Of a stretch of 64,000 nucleotides of DNA, positions 46,514 through 55,021 are shown in pieces. This DNA is from Cobetia marina. GTDB lineage: Bacteria > Pseudomonadota > Gammaproteobacteria > Pseudomonadales > Halomonadaceae. The stretch is taken from NCBI RefSeq assembly GCF_001720485.1, contig NZ_CP017114.1:1674001-1738000 (forward strand). Reading direction: 5' to 3'. The notes below the pieces were generated by a model that worked only from the letters and a program-made list of their open reading frames with translations, ran no database searches and was not told the DNA's origin. The first letter of the stretch is position 1; the number at the start of each line of letters is the position of its first letter. Position numbers and translations under genes: made by a program.

Positions 46514-47422
46514 ATGCAGTTCATGAAGAATGCCAAGGAACTGGCGCGCAATCCGCTCGGCATCATCGCGCTGTTCATCTCGTTGATCTACGGCTTCGCG
46601 AGCCTGTTGCTGAATTCATCCGCAGACAAGCTGACAGAGGTCGAGCGTTGGCCGCTGATCGCCTTCATCGTCATCTTTCCGCTATTGGTGCTGGGCGTGT
46701 TCTATCGTCTGGTGACCAGGCATCATGGCAAGCTCTATGCCCCCGGCGATTACCACAAGGACCGCTCCTTCATGCGCACCCTGTCGCCCGCCGAACAGGA
46801 GGAGCGCCTGACGGCCGAGGTACAGGACTCACTGGGCGGAGAGCCTGGCATCGAGATGCCGCCAGCCAAGGCGTCGTCTGCCCAGCCACCCGTAGATGAT
46901 GCCGACGTGGCGCAACTGCTCCACGACGACAGTGACGATACGTCGATGGCGTCACCCGCCGGTGGGGCGGTGACATCGCATGAGATGTCGCGGGAGAAGA
47001 TGACGCGAGAGCATCGCCATGAGCTGCGCGCATTGAAGACCGCACTGGTAGGACAGATCGTCCGCGAGTCCGGGGCAGAGCCGTCCGGCGAGGTACGTCA
47101 TGATGTCCAGGTAGGGGATACGCGGGCATGCTTCGATGCGGTGTTTGCCGGCAAGGCCTCCACGACTACCTTCGTGGATGTCAGAGTGCTCAAGCATCAC
47201 GCCAGGGCCGAGCGTATTCTCGACAGCATTCTCTATGAAGCTCTCATCGCACAGCGGGCGCTGGAGGATGATTTTCGTCTGGTGGTCGTGGTCGTGATCT
47301 ACGGCGACGCGGACCTGCGTGAGCGACTACAGTCCCGCTGGCAGCCGCGGGTCTCACACTGCCCGGCGGATGTCGAACTGCGTGTCCTTCGACGCGATGA
47401 CGTGCGCTGTGAGGCAGCGTGA
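46514..47422 (+). CDS. Two-helix membrane protein with degenerate nuclease-like C-terminus
   Basis: 302 residues. Two N-terminal membrane helices (NPLGIIALFISLIYGFASLLL and WPLIAFIVIFPLLVLGVFY), then a polar linker of about 90 residues and a soluble C-terminal domain (about 180-295). The latter reads CFDAVFAG...TTFVDVRVLKHH...ILDSILYEALIAQRAL...LVVVVVIYGD, which resembles the D...(D/E)xK layout of a PD-(D/E)xK fold but with VDVRV in place of ExK, so catalysis is doubtful. GGAG lies before the ATG. End of the plus-strand block. Function unknown. Confidence 0.75.
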   Translation: MQFMKNAKELARNPLGIIALFISLIYGFASLLLNSSADKLTEVERWPLIAFIVIFPLLVLGVFYRLVTRHHGKLYAPGDYHKDRSFMRTLSPAEQEERLTAEVQDSLGGEPGIEMPPAKASSAQPPVDDADVAQLLHDDSDDTSMASPAGGAVTSHEMSREKMTREHRHELRALKTALVGQIVRESGAEPSGEVRHDVQVGDTRACFDAVFAGKASTTTFVDVRVLKHHARAERILDSILYEALIAQRALEDDFRLVVVVVIYGDADLRERLQSRWQPRVSHCPADVELRVLRRDDVRCEAA

Positions 47423-47524
47423 TGTGCTGAGGCGTGATCCACCGTAGCCATGAGAATGTCTCGTCCAGACACGACAGATGGGGGGACACCTCGGGCCGGC
47501 CAGTGCTTGAGGTGGATCACGACG

Positions 47525-47565
47525 AAAAGAGGCCCGTACCGATGCCATCGGTACGGGCCTCTTTT
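47525..47565. terminator. Bidirectional terminator between converging genes
   Basis: Near-complete palindrome: arms 47525-47544 and 47546-47565 beginning with AAAA and ending with TTTT on either strand, the form of a two-way rho-independent terminator between the gene ending at 47422 and the hydrolase gene ending at 47591. Confidence 0.93.
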
Positions 47566-47590
47566 CATGGCACGACCGGCCGGGGCGGTA

Positions 47591-48511
47591 TCATGCCTCG
47601 TCAAGACGGCGCGTCAAGGCGTCACAGAAATCACGCCAGGCGATGCCCATCTCAGGCAATTCATGATGGGCGTGCAGGGCAGCGTGGACCATCCCCGTCG
47701 CGCAGTGATAGCCGACTTCCGCCCCCTGGGCCTTCCAGGTGGCGACGGCCGCCTCCAGCGGCGCCGTGAGAGGGTCATGTTCGACCGAGAGCACTTCGAT
47801 GACCTGCGCCGGTGCCTGCCGTGAATGGGGTGGCGTCATGGCGTAACTGTGCGAGGGGTCACCCTCGGCCACCAGCTGCCACATGGCGACGACTTCTTCA
47901 CGGCTCAGCAGTGGCGCCGTCGGCCCCAGTGTGGCGAGGTCCTCATTGTCGAGGCTCAGTACCGGGTCCATCGGCGGGTAGATGAGGCCCAGCACATAGG
48001 GGGAGTGTGTCTCGTGATGCAGGCGTGAGACATCCATGACCAGGCGACCGCCAGCACTGTCGCCGACGACTGCGACAGGGGTCAGTTCACGCACGGCAAC
48101 CTCACAGTCCATCAGCGCCTGTTGATAGGACGCTTCCGGCAACAGCCGGTAATCCACGCTGATGACCTCACGATTGAGCCGTGACGCCAGGCTTGAGGCC
48201 ACGCCCTGATGGCTATCCAGCGAACCGACCTGCCAGCTGCCACCGTGCAGATAGACGACACAGCCGTCCTTGCGTGGCGCCTCACGCGTCGGGCGGAAAC
48301 GTCGCAGGGCAATGACGTGGCCATCATCGGAATGCAGTGTCTCGTCGCTTGGCGTGACGCCGTCTGCGAGTGGTGCGGCCAGGCGCGCGTAGAGGGCTTC
48401 GCACTGAGGCCGGCTCTCGGCGACTGACAGGCCTGCCAACTCGGCCATGCCGTCGGCGAAGGCGTCGATGAACGCCTGGCAACGCAGCGGTGAAGATGTC
48501 TCGTGTGTCAT
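47591..48511 (-). CDS. hocS: Alpha/beta hydrolase, likely short-chain acylcarnitine hydrolase
   Basis: 306 residues from the ATG at 48511 (ribosome site weak; a start at 48544 is possible). Hormone-sensitive-lipase family: oxyanion motif YLHGGSWQVGSLDSH (HGG), nucleophile elbow VVGDSAGGRLVMD (GDSAG), and Asp/His of the triad in EHDPLTAPLE and GMVHAAL. In Pseudomonas the gene order cdhC-cdhA-cdhB-hocS places HocS, which frees carnitine from short acylcarnitines, at this same position; I assign it by that synteny and by family. 118 bases with a hairpin (48551-48577) separate it from cdhB. Confidence 0.75.
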   Translation of the reverse strand: MTHETSSPLRCQAFIDAFADGMAELAGLSVAESRPQCEALYARLAAPLADGVTPSDETLHSDDGHVIALRRFRPTREAPRKDGCVVYLHGGSWQVGSLDSHQGVASSLASRLNREVISVDYRLLPEASYQQALMDCEVAVRELTPVAVVGDSAGGRLVMDVSRLHHETHSPYVLGLIYPPMDPVLSLDNEDLATLGPTAPLLSREEVVAMWQLVAEGDPSHSYAMTPPHSRQAPAQVIEVLSVEHDPLTAPLEAAVATWKAQGAEVGYHCATGMVHAALHAHHELPEMGIAWRDFCDALTRRLDEA

Positions 48512-48629
48512 GGTCTCTGGCCCGAAAGGAAAAATGTCATGCATACGATAACACCCCGCCAGAAACTGACGGGGTGTCGGTCCATCCTTCGAAAGGACGG
48601 TCTACCTCTTGACGCTGCCGGTGCGCGTA

Positions 48630-49097
48630 TCAGGCCGTCTTGCGACGGATACCGATACGCCGGCCGGCCGCCTTGGGCCAGTCATCGTCGCCTGCCGGCT
48701 GGGGCAGGGCGGCAATGCGCTCCGCCACCGCTTCCGGGCAGGGGGTCGGACGACCGCCACTGATGCTCATCGCCATCAACATCTGCTCGCTGGTGGCAAT
48801 CTCGCCGCCGTCGGCATCGGTCAGAGTGAACAGCACGTGCTGACGCTTGGGGTCGTGATCCAGCAGCAGGACCTTGACCTTGAGTGTCTGGCCTTCGTGC
48901 GCCTCCGCCAGGTAGCACAGGTGCGTCTCCAGGGTGTAGATGGTCAGGTCGTGTTCGCGACGACCGTCGGCATCCAGGCCCACGTGTTCCATCAGCGCCT
49001 CGACTGCCATCGAGAAGGCGCGCGCGTATTCGGCATCATTCATGTGGCCGTTGTAGTCGACCCATTCATGCGGCACCGTGATCTTGAGCAGGTCCAT
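48630..49097 (-). CDS. cdhB: Betainyl-CoA thioesterase (hotdog fold)
   Basis: 155 residues. 4HBT-type hotdog domain with the active-site sequence VDYNGHMNDAEYARAFS (Asp about residue 13) and YLAEAHEGQTLKVKVLLLDHD. In the carnitine pathway it splits betainyl-CoA into glycine betaine and CoA. The ATG overlaps the cdhA stop by one base (TGATG), giving translational coupling. Place in the order cdhC-cdhA-cdhB fits. Confidence 0.87.
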   Translation of the reverse strand: MDLLKITVPHEWVDYNGHMNDAEYARAFSMAVEALMEHVGLDADGRREHDLTIYTLETHLCYLAEAHEGQTLKVKVLLLDHDPKRQHVLFTLTDADGGEIATSEQMLMAMSISGGRPTPCPEAVAERIAALPQPAGDDDWPKAAGRRIGIRRKTA

Positions 49098-50050
49098 CAG
49101 ATACGCCCCTCGAGACCTTCGGCTTCCGGCCAGTACTTGCGCGTCAGCGTCAGCAGCTCGACCAGGAAGTCATCGCGACGACGATCCAGCTCGGCAACCG
49201 GGCGACCCGCTGCCTGGTATTCGCAGCCTTCCACGACCTTGTCGATCAGCTCGTCGGTCAGCTCCGGCGCTTCGAGCTTGGTCCACGGCAGTTTCAGGGC
49301 CGGGCCGAACTGCTCGAGCATGTGACGCATGCCCGGCTCGCCGCCGGCGAGGTGGAAGGTCAGGAAGGTGCCCATCAGCGACCAGCGCAGACCACAGCCA
49401 TAGACGACAGCCGCGTCGATCTCTTCGGTGGTGGCGACGCCATCGTTGACCAGGTGCAGGGCTTCACGCCACAGCGCTTCCATCAGACGATCCGCGATGT
49501 GACCTTCGATCTCGCGACGCACGATCAGCGGACGCATGGCCAGTGCTTGATAGTCTTCGCGTGCGCCTTCCAGCAGCGCCGGGGAGGTGTGCTCGCCACC
49601 CACCAGCTCGACCAGCGGCAGCAGATAGACCGGGTTGAAGGGGTGGGCGACGATGACGCGGCCCGGCGCCTTCTTGCAATCCTGCTGCAGATCGGTCGGC
49701 TTGAAGCCGGAGGTGGAAGAGCCGATCACGACGTGCTCTTCGGCCGCGGCATCGATGGCGCTGAGGATTTCCTGCTTGAGCGGCAGACGCTCCGGCACGT
49801 TTTCCTGGATCAGATCAGCACCGACGACAGCTTCCTCGAGGGTCGCGGCGAAGCGCAGGCGCTCGACGGAAGCGCCTTCCGCCAGGCCATCCTTCTCCAG
49901 TGCGTGCCAGGCGTTCTCTACGAAGGCGCGAGTGCGGGCTTCGGTGTCCGGGGCCGGATCAAAGGCGACCACGTCCCAGCCATTGGCCAGCGCGCGGGAG
50001 ATCCAGCCGTTGCCGATGACACCGGTTCCTACGACAGATAACTGGCTCAT
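49097..50050 (-). CDS. cdhA: L-carnitine 3-dehydrogenase
   Basis: 317 residues. 3-hydroxyacyl-CoA dehydrogenase fold: N-terminal NAD motif GTGVIGNGWISRALANG (about residues 7-23), catalytic His in VIVAHPFNPVYLLPLVE (about 139-155), then the helical C-terminal domain (GCGLRWSLMGTFLTFHLAGG). It oxidises L-carnitine to 3-dehydrocarnitine with NAD+. Start overlaps the cdhC stop (ATGA). Assignment rests on the joint presence with BKACE and thioesterase genes in one coupled operon. Confidence 0.92.
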   Translation of the reverse strand: MSQLSVVGTGVIGNGWISRALANGWDVVAFDPAPDTEARTRAFVENAWHALEKDGLAEGASVERLRFAATLEEAVVGADLIQENVPERLPLKQEILSAIDAAAEEHVVIGSSTSGFKPTDLQQDCKKAPGRVIVAHPFNPVYLLPLVELVGGEHTSPALLEGAREDYQALAMRPLIVRREIEGHIADRLMEALWREALHLVNDGVATTEEIDAAVVYGCGLRWSLMGTFLTFHLAGGEPGMRHMLEQFGPALKLPWTKLEAPELTDELIDKVVEGCEYQAAGRPVAELDRRRDDFLVELLTLTRKYWPEAEGLEGRI

Positions 50051-50982
50051 GCGACACCTCCTGCGGTTTCGAGGGCTGCCACGTCGCCGGCGGTCTTGCC
50101 GGTGGACGGATCACGCAGCTTGAGGAAGGCGCGAGTCTCGGCCGGGGTCATCACGCTGGAGCCCAGGTTCTCGATGATGCCAGAGGACTTCTCGACCAGC
50201 TGCGCATTGGTCGCCATCACGCCCTTGGACAGATAAAGGTTGTCTTCGAGACCGACGCGAGCGTGACCGCCCAGCAGCACGGCCTGTGCGACCATCGGCA
50301 TCTGCATGCGGCCGATACCGAAGGCTGCCCAGTTGGAGTTGGTCGGCAGCTTGTTCTTCATGGTCAGCATGGTTTCGGTGTCGGCTTCCGCGCCCCACGG
50401 AATGCCCAGGCACAGCTGGAACAGCAGGTCGTCGTCGAGCAGGCCTTCCTGCTGCAGCTGGCGAGCGAACCAGACGTGGCCCAGGTCGAAGCACTCGAGC
50501 TCCGGCTTGACGCCAGCGGCCTGCACCAGACGAGCGTGCTCGCGCAGCCAATCAGCGGTGTTGATGTAGACCATGTCGCCGAAGTTCAGGCTGCCGCAGT
50601 CCAGGGTGCACAGTTCCGGCAGCAGTTCTTGGATCGGCGCGTGACGCTCGGCCGGGGTCTGAATGTCGGTGCCCGGGCCACCACGAGTCGGGTCGTTGAC
50701 GTCCGGAATCCAGTCACCGCCGCCACCGGCGGTGATGTTCATGACGATGTCGGTGTCGGCGGAACGCACGCGGTCCATGACCTCACGGAAGTGCTCGGTG
50801 GAGTGGCTGATGCCGCCGGTCTCCGGATCACGCACGTGAATGTGGGCCACGCTGGCACCGGCCTTGGCGGCCGCGATGCAGTCATCGGCGATCTGCTTCG
50901 GCGTCACCGGGACATTCGGGTTCTTGCTGGCGGTATCACCCGCGCCAGTGATGGCGCATGTCAGGATAGTCTTGCGATTCAT
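50047..50982 (-). CDS. cdhC: 3-dehydrocarnitine cleavage enzyme (BKACE family)
   Basis: 311 residues. BKACE (formerly DUF849) TIM barrel with the zinc-binding HIHVRDPETGG (about residues 47-57), MNITAGGGGDW and a late GGHARVGLEDNLYL. In Pseudomonas CdhC condenses 3-dehydrocarnitine with acetyl-CoA to give betainyl-CoA and acetoacetate. First gene of the operon. GTGAGG precedes the ATG and lies next to an inverted repeat at 50996-51007. Confidence 0.93.
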   Translation of the reverse strand: MNRKTILTCAITGAGDTASKNPNVPVTPKQIADDCIAAAKAGASVAHIHVRDPETGGISHSTEHFREVMDRVRSADTDIVMNITAGGGGDWIPDVNDPTRGGPGTDIQTPAERHAPIQELLPELCTLDCGSLNFGDMVYINTADWLREHARLVQAAGVKPELECFDLGHVWFARQLQQEGLLDDDLLFQLCLGIPWGAEADTETMLTMKNKLPTNSNWAAFGIGRMQMPMVAQAVLLGGHARVGLEDNLYLSKGVMATNAQLVEKSSGIIENLGSSVMTPAETRAFLKLRDPSTGKTAGDVAALETAGGVA

Positions 50983-50995
50983 CGTCGAGCCTCAC

Positions 50996-51007
50996 GTGTC
51001 AGGACAC
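50996..51007. promoter_or_regulatory. Inverted repeat just upstream of cdhC
   Basis: GTGTC-AG-GACAC, a perfect inverted repeat 14 bases before the cdhC start and touching its ribosome site. Possible operator for the carnitine operon, but no consensus is confirmed. Confidence 0.35.
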
Positions 51008-51262
51008 TTGTCTGCGGTAAGTCGCAGCGGCCATGTCACCAGACGTCAACCTGCACGTCACGGTCGCATCGCCTCTGCGCCTTTGTTGAACACAGTGTCG
51101 TGAAGTTGGGGGTAGCGAGATGATCAGAACGCGCCGGATACTTTGCGTTTTACGTCAACCTGCCGCTCGCAGCAGATTGAGGGTGATCACTGACCTCCCT
51201 TGCAGGCTTCTCGACGTCTTCTCCGGCAGGCAGGGCAAGGGTGGCGATACGCTCATTGCGTT

Positions 51263-51480
51263 GAGGAGGAGAGGGTCGAGATGAAGGAAGAGTGTAGGGA
51301 TGAGAGAGGAGAGAGATGAGAGCGAGAAGAGATGAGAGAGGAAGCGAGAGGGAGTGAGATGAGAGAGGAAGCGAGAGGGAGTGAGAGGAGAGAGGGAGTG
51401 AGAGGGAGCGAGAGGGAGCGAGAGGAGAGAGAAGAAAGGTGGAGTGAGAAGAGAGCGACAGGAAGGAGAGACAAGCCAAG
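51263..51480. repeat. Homopurine-rich low-complexity tract with 27-bp tandem copies
   Basis: About 215 bases of almost only G and A on the plus strand. It holds a perfect 27-bp tandem pair (51331-51357 and 51358-51384; the unit begins GATGAGAGAGGAAGCGAG) and then shorter GAGAGGGAGC units. Open frames across it give only Ser/Leu or Arg/Glu repeats and are not genes. It lies in the 751-base space between the carnitine operon and the PL7 gene. Confidence 0.9.
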
Positions 51481-51580
51481 GGAAATGGACAGTCACGAGT
51501 GCCCTGGTCATCGGCAACGCAACTCCCCCTGGATTGCCAGAGGTAGGGCTTCTGACAATCCGGGGGGAAGAGGGCGACAT

Positions 51581-51640
51581 GCCCCTGGCTGAAGAGACAT
51601 GTCCCTGGCTGAAGAGACATGGCCTTGGCTCAAGAGTATG
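51581..51640. repeat. Three 20-bp tandem repeats
   Basis: Period of 20 bases: copies start at 51581, 51601 and 51621. The core CCCTGGCTGAAGAGACAT is exact in the first two apart from the leading bases; the third is degenerate. It lies 94 bases beyond the PL7 stop on the minus strand. Role unknown. Confidence 0.85.
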
Positions 51641-51733
51641 AGTGGCAATCCCTTGCCCGAGACTCGTGATCTCACGCGGGTCTCATCCCTTGGGCGTCTC
51701 AGCGCTTCAGCATCTGATCAGTTCAATCTTTCA

Positions 51734-52792
51734 TCACTGAATCTTGCCACTTTTCAGCTCAGAGAAGACCACCTTGGCGTAGTCGCCGTTGGCCTTGTCG
51801 GTTTCCCATACGCCCGTACCTTCACAGGCATTGGAACTGGCCTTGGTGTTGCACTGGTTGTAGGAGCCCGCCTTGAAGTACATCCAGTCACCGGCGTAGC
51901 CCGCCGGAAGGTCATCTGCGTCCACCTTGCCGTTGGCATCGACATTGTCGGCAAGGTTGATCTCGAAATTGCGTGTCGGATGGCCGTCCGAATTGAAGGT
52001 CAAATGCATGATGTCGCCCTTGACCTCGACTTTGTAGCTGAAGGTCTCGCCCAGCGAAATGCCTTCCTTGCCGGGATCAGCATTGCTGCTCCAGTCGTTG
52101 CCCCATACCGCATAGCTGACATCCGTGCGTTTGGGATCTTCCTTGGCGAGATTCTTCTCGTAGTTCCAGAACACCGAGCCAGTGTCCTGATCCGGCAGCT
52201 TCTTGTAGAAGATCTTGAGTGGCTCGTTGCCATGCCCAAAGCCTTCATTCGCCTCCATCAATGCCTGGTCCTTGCCAGCATGTATCTGGCCGATGACCAC
52301 CGAATAGGCTGACTTCCTGTCTGGTTTCTTCGAACGCTCCGCGACATGTTCCACGCGCAACGTGGCCTCAAGGTAGCCGCCTATCTGAGCGAATTCATCG
52401 GCCTTTTCATGCGAGGCGAGTGCGAAGTTGTTCTTCGGATCATGGGTGCCGATGCTGGTGTCGGTACCGCGTAGCATCTGACGCAGTTCCGTGCGGGCAT
52501 TGCTTGAATTTGGCGTCGTGAAGGCACTGTTGGGCGTCACGAAGACCATATGGGAATCATCGTCGAGATAGAAATAGTCAGAGTGACGATAGCTCTGAAG
52601 GTCTGACACCTTGATTTCATCCACCTTGCCATTGCCGTCGGCGTCCATCGGCAGTGTCAGCTTCCAGGTTCCGAGATCGAATGTCTCTCCGGGGGGAGTG
52701 TCATTGGCAGCACTTGGCGATGAAATGATACCTGCACTGGCAGCGAGGAGAAATGCTGTCACCAAGGGGTGGCGTACCCGAGTATTACGCAT
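51734..52792 (-). CDS. Secreted alginate lyase, polysaccharide lyase family 7
   Basis: 352 residues. Signal peptide (HPLVTAFLLAASAGIISSPSAA, cleavage before NDTPPG). The three PL7 signature regions are present: RTELRQML (about 100), VIGQIHAG (catalytic His, about 172) and YFKAGSYNQCN (about 307). QIH rather than QVH is associated with activity on guluronate-containing alginate. DADGNGKVDE and DANGKVDADD are Ca-loop-like insertions. It depolymerises alginate outside the cell. An operator-like site lies 99 bases upstream. 52793-53359 holds no other gene. Confidence 0.95.
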   Translation of the reverse strand: MRNTRVRHPLVTAFLLAASAGIISSPSAANDTPPGETFDLGTWKLTLPMDADGNGKVDEIKVSDLQSYRHSDYFYLDDDSHMVFVTPNSAFTTPNSSNARTELRQMLRGTDTSIGTHDPKNNFALASHEKADEFAQIGGYLEATLRVEHVAERSKKPDRKSAYSVVIGQIHAGKDQALMEANEGFGHGNEPLKIFYKKLPDQDTGSVFWNYEKNLAKEDPKRTDVSYAVWGNDWSSNADPGKEGISLGETFSYKVEVKGDIMHLTFNSDGHPTRNFEINLADNVDANGKVDADDLPAGYAGDWMYFKAGSYNQCNTKASSNACEGTGVWETDKANGDYAKVVFSELKSGKIQ

Positions 52793-52890
52793 GGTCTCAA
52801 GCCTTTTTTATGCTTATGGGGTGAGTGCCAAGATGGCAGTCGAAGGCTAGAGCCAGTTGATCATGACTGTCAAGACGATTGTTGATGAAA

Positions 52891-52910
52891 ATGAAATAGC
52901 GTTTTGAAAA
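52891..52910. promoter_or_regulatory. Putative alginate-regulon operator upstream of the PL7 gene
   Basis: ATGAAATAGCGTTTTGAAAA, sharing 15 of 20 bases with the site at 54330-54349. Core ATGAAA-N5-TTTY resembles the KdgR-type box of IclR regulators. Likely target of the IclR protein encoded at 53360-54160. Confidence 0.55.
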
Positions 52911-53359
52911 CTGGATTTCCAATATTTTACAGAGGGTTATGTGGTGATCTGAGAGGTGGAATCGTGCTTTCAGCCATGAGAGAGGAAAGGTATCGCTGTT
53001 GGCATCTCAATGATTGATAAGGAAAAAATCATATCAATGCGTTTTCTTGAATTTCCATGTCATCCATTGGTCATGCATGGCAGTTTCGCCATGGTGGGCG
53101 CTGAATGCAGACAAGGATTGGCCACCTCACGCAAGAAGAGAGTGAGCAGTTGCCTGAAGAGAACGGAGAAGGGGTGGCACGGGGTGTCGACACAATTGCT
53201 GACATGGAGTGCTGGCATGCCGACAACGGTGTGACAACGGAGACTCTTTCACGCTGTGACATCCATCCATGGATGTCAGGCGATTGGCGAGCAAAGACTT
53301 GCACGCTGCGTGTCGGATAGCGAAGCGCTACCTGACGTCGTTCAGGGGTGATGCGTGTC

Positions 53360-54160
53360 TCAATCCGTTCCCTTCCAGCCAAGTTGGCGGGAAATATTGC
53401 GCCCGGATTCACACAGGTTGGCCTTGTAGGCCAGGGTGATGTCCTGGTGATAGCGAATGGTGGGGATGGACATGCTCAAGGCGGCAATGGCCTTGCCGGT
53501 GTGATCAAGAATCGGTGTCGCGAAACAGCACACTCCGGCGTCCATTTCCTCGAGATCTTCTGCCAGACCCGACTGACGCGCCTGTGCGAGCTGCTCATCC
53601 AGCGCCTGACGCGAGGTCAGCGTGCGCTCGGTACGCGGTTCCAGTGGTTGCAGTGTCAGCAGGTGCTCAAGCTGGGCTTCGGTCATGCGTGACATCAGCG
53701 CCTTGCCCATGGCAGTGGTGTGCGCGGGGCAACGGTCACCGATGCGGGTATTCATGCACAGATTGAAGTGCGAGTTGTACTTGTGGACATAGACGATCTC
53801 CCCGGTGCTGGCATCCAGAGTGCCCAGGTGAACCGCTTCACGGGTCAATTGCGACAGGGCGGCCATGTCGGGGTCCGCCATCTTGATCAGGTCCATGTTG
53901 CCCAAGGCTGAACTGCCCAGCACGAAGGCTTTCATGGTCAGGCGGTATTTCTCGCTTTCGCTGTCCTGGGCGACATATCCGAGGTTCTTGAGTGTCTGAA
54001 GAAACCGATAAGCAGTGCTTTTCGACATCATGGCACGCTGCGAGAGTTCGGCGAGGCTGGACTCATGATCGATATCCAGCCCCTCCAGCACTGCCATCAC
54101 CTTCATCACCGCGGTGACGTTGTCGACCTTGGCTTCGGCAGCCTTGGTTTCTGAAGACAT
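53360..54160 (-). CDS. IclR family transcriptional regulator (KdgR-like)
   Basis: 266 residues from the ATG at 54160 (AAGGGATCTC before it). N-terminal winged HTH (VMAVLEGLDIDHESSLAELSQRAMMSKSTAYRFLQTLKNLGYV, about residues 20-62), then the IclR effector domain with conserved GDRCPAHTTAMGKALMSRM and GVCCFATPILDHTGKAIAALSMSIP. In gammaproteobacteria KdgR of this family senses KDG and controls pectin or alginate use. It is divergent from kdgF, with operator-like sites between them. Confidence 0.92.
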   Translation of the reverse strand: MSSETKAAEAKVDNVTAVMKVMAVLEGLDIDHESSLAELSQRAMMSKSTAYRFLQTLKNLGYVAQDSESEKYRLTMKAFVLGSSALGNMDLIKMADPDMAALSQLTREAVHLGTLDASTGEIVYVHKYNSHFNLCMNTRIGDRCPAHTTAMGKALMSRMTEAQLEHLLTLQPLEPRTERTLTSRQALDEQLAQARQSGLAEDLEEMDAGVCCFATPILDHTGKAIAALSMSIPTIRYHQDITLAYKANLCESGRNISRQLGWKGTD

Positions 54161-54182
54161 GAGATCCCTTATTCTGAAATTA

Positions 54183-54197
54183 ATGAAACTTGATTTT
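54183..54197. promoter_or_regulatory. Putative IclR operator next to the iclR start codon
   Basis: ATGAAACTTGATTTT, same ATGAAA-N5-TTTT core as the sites at 52891 and 54330, 23 bases upstream of the regulator ATG. Fits autoregulation. Confidence 0.4.
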
Positions 54198-54329
54198 AGA
54201 ACACCCATCTTCGCTTTTACACCCTCAGCCGCGCTACCACAACGCTTGCGGCCGGTGGTGGCATCGATGGATGCGCTGAGCGGCAGATCATCGTCCAGGC
54301 ATTGGAGCGGTCTAAAAGTCTAAGATGGA

Positions 54330-54378
54330 ATGAAATGCTGTTTCAAAAATAAAAATCCCCTGCTACGTTTTCAAAACG
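54330..54378. promoter_or_regulatory. Putative IclR operator in the iclR-kdgF divergent region
   Basis: At 54330-54349 the sequence ATGAAATGCTGTTTCAAAAA contains TGAAA-N5-TTTCA, a perfect inverted repeat like the KdgR box. At 54366-54378 there is a second palindrome, CGTTTTCAAAACG. Both lie in an AT-rich promoter stretch of the 351-base divergent space. Confidence 0.6.
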
Positions 54379-54511
54379 CCATTTCAGATTGATGTCTCAA
54401 TCGACGGTGTCCCTCGCGAATCTGCTCGCGCTGCGAGTGCGGGGGAGCGTCTCAAGGATGGGACATGGTGCTCAGGATTCAGTACCCGGTACTCAGCAGG
54501 GAGCGACAGCG

Positions 54512-54856
54512 ATGAACGCAGGCAGTTTCTTCATCAACGACGAACAGGATTGGCAGGATGTCGAGCCGGGCATCCAGCGCAAGATCGTCGCCCACACTCC
54601 GGACCTGATGGCTGTATGCGTCAAGTTCGACCTCGGTGCCGTCGGCACGCCCCATCAGCACGAGATTCATGACCAGATCGGCTACGTCGTGCAGGGCGCA
54701 TTTGAGGTCGAGCTTGACGGCGAGAAGCGCCGGCTCGGGCCGGGCGATGCCTTCGTCGCACCGCATCACACCCTGCATGGCGCCGTGGCGCTGGAGTCAG
54801 AGAGTGTGGTGATCGATCTCTTCTCGCCGCGCCGCGATGACATGCTGACACCGTGA
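54512..54856 (+). CDS. kdgF: KdgF-type cupin, unsaturated uronate linearising protein
   Basis: 114 residues from the ATG at 54512 (AGGGAG before it). A single cupin domain with metal ligands in GTPHQHEIHDQIGYVVQG (His, His, Gln or Asp) and APHHTLHG. KdgF speeds opening of 4,5-unsaturated uronates from pectin or alginate to linear ketouronates (DEH here). First gene of the plus-strand alginate operon and regulated with iclR. Confidence 0.88.
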   Translation: MNAGSFFINDEQDWQDVEPGIQRKIVAHTPDLMAVCVKFDLGAVGTPHQHEIHDQIGYVVQGAFEVELDGEKRRLGPGDAFVAPHHTLHGAVALESESVVIDLFSPRRDDMLTP

Positions 54857-55021
54857 CGTTACGCCGCTCTCGGGCTCTGGCCCGGGTCGGCACTCTGGCG
54901 CACCAAATGATGCGGTTTATCTAAATAAGACTTTATTGATTGATGGGTGATGGCCGTTGTGCCGGGGCCACTGACGCCCGCCATTCCCCCAATTTCATTC
55001 CACAATTTCAGGAGTGTCGTG

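Noticed and set aside
51150..51620. Ser/Leu-rich and Arg/Glu-rich open frames
   Set aside because: They are translations of the purine-rich simple repeat in several frames, without start signals.
51263..51640. CRISPR array
   Set aside because: Repeats are directly adjacent with no unique spacers and no cas genes nearby.
53010..53320. Short frames between the PL7 and IclR genes
   Set aside because: No conserved sequence or ribosome sites; only a small hairpin (53257-53278) is seen, perhaps the iclR terminator.
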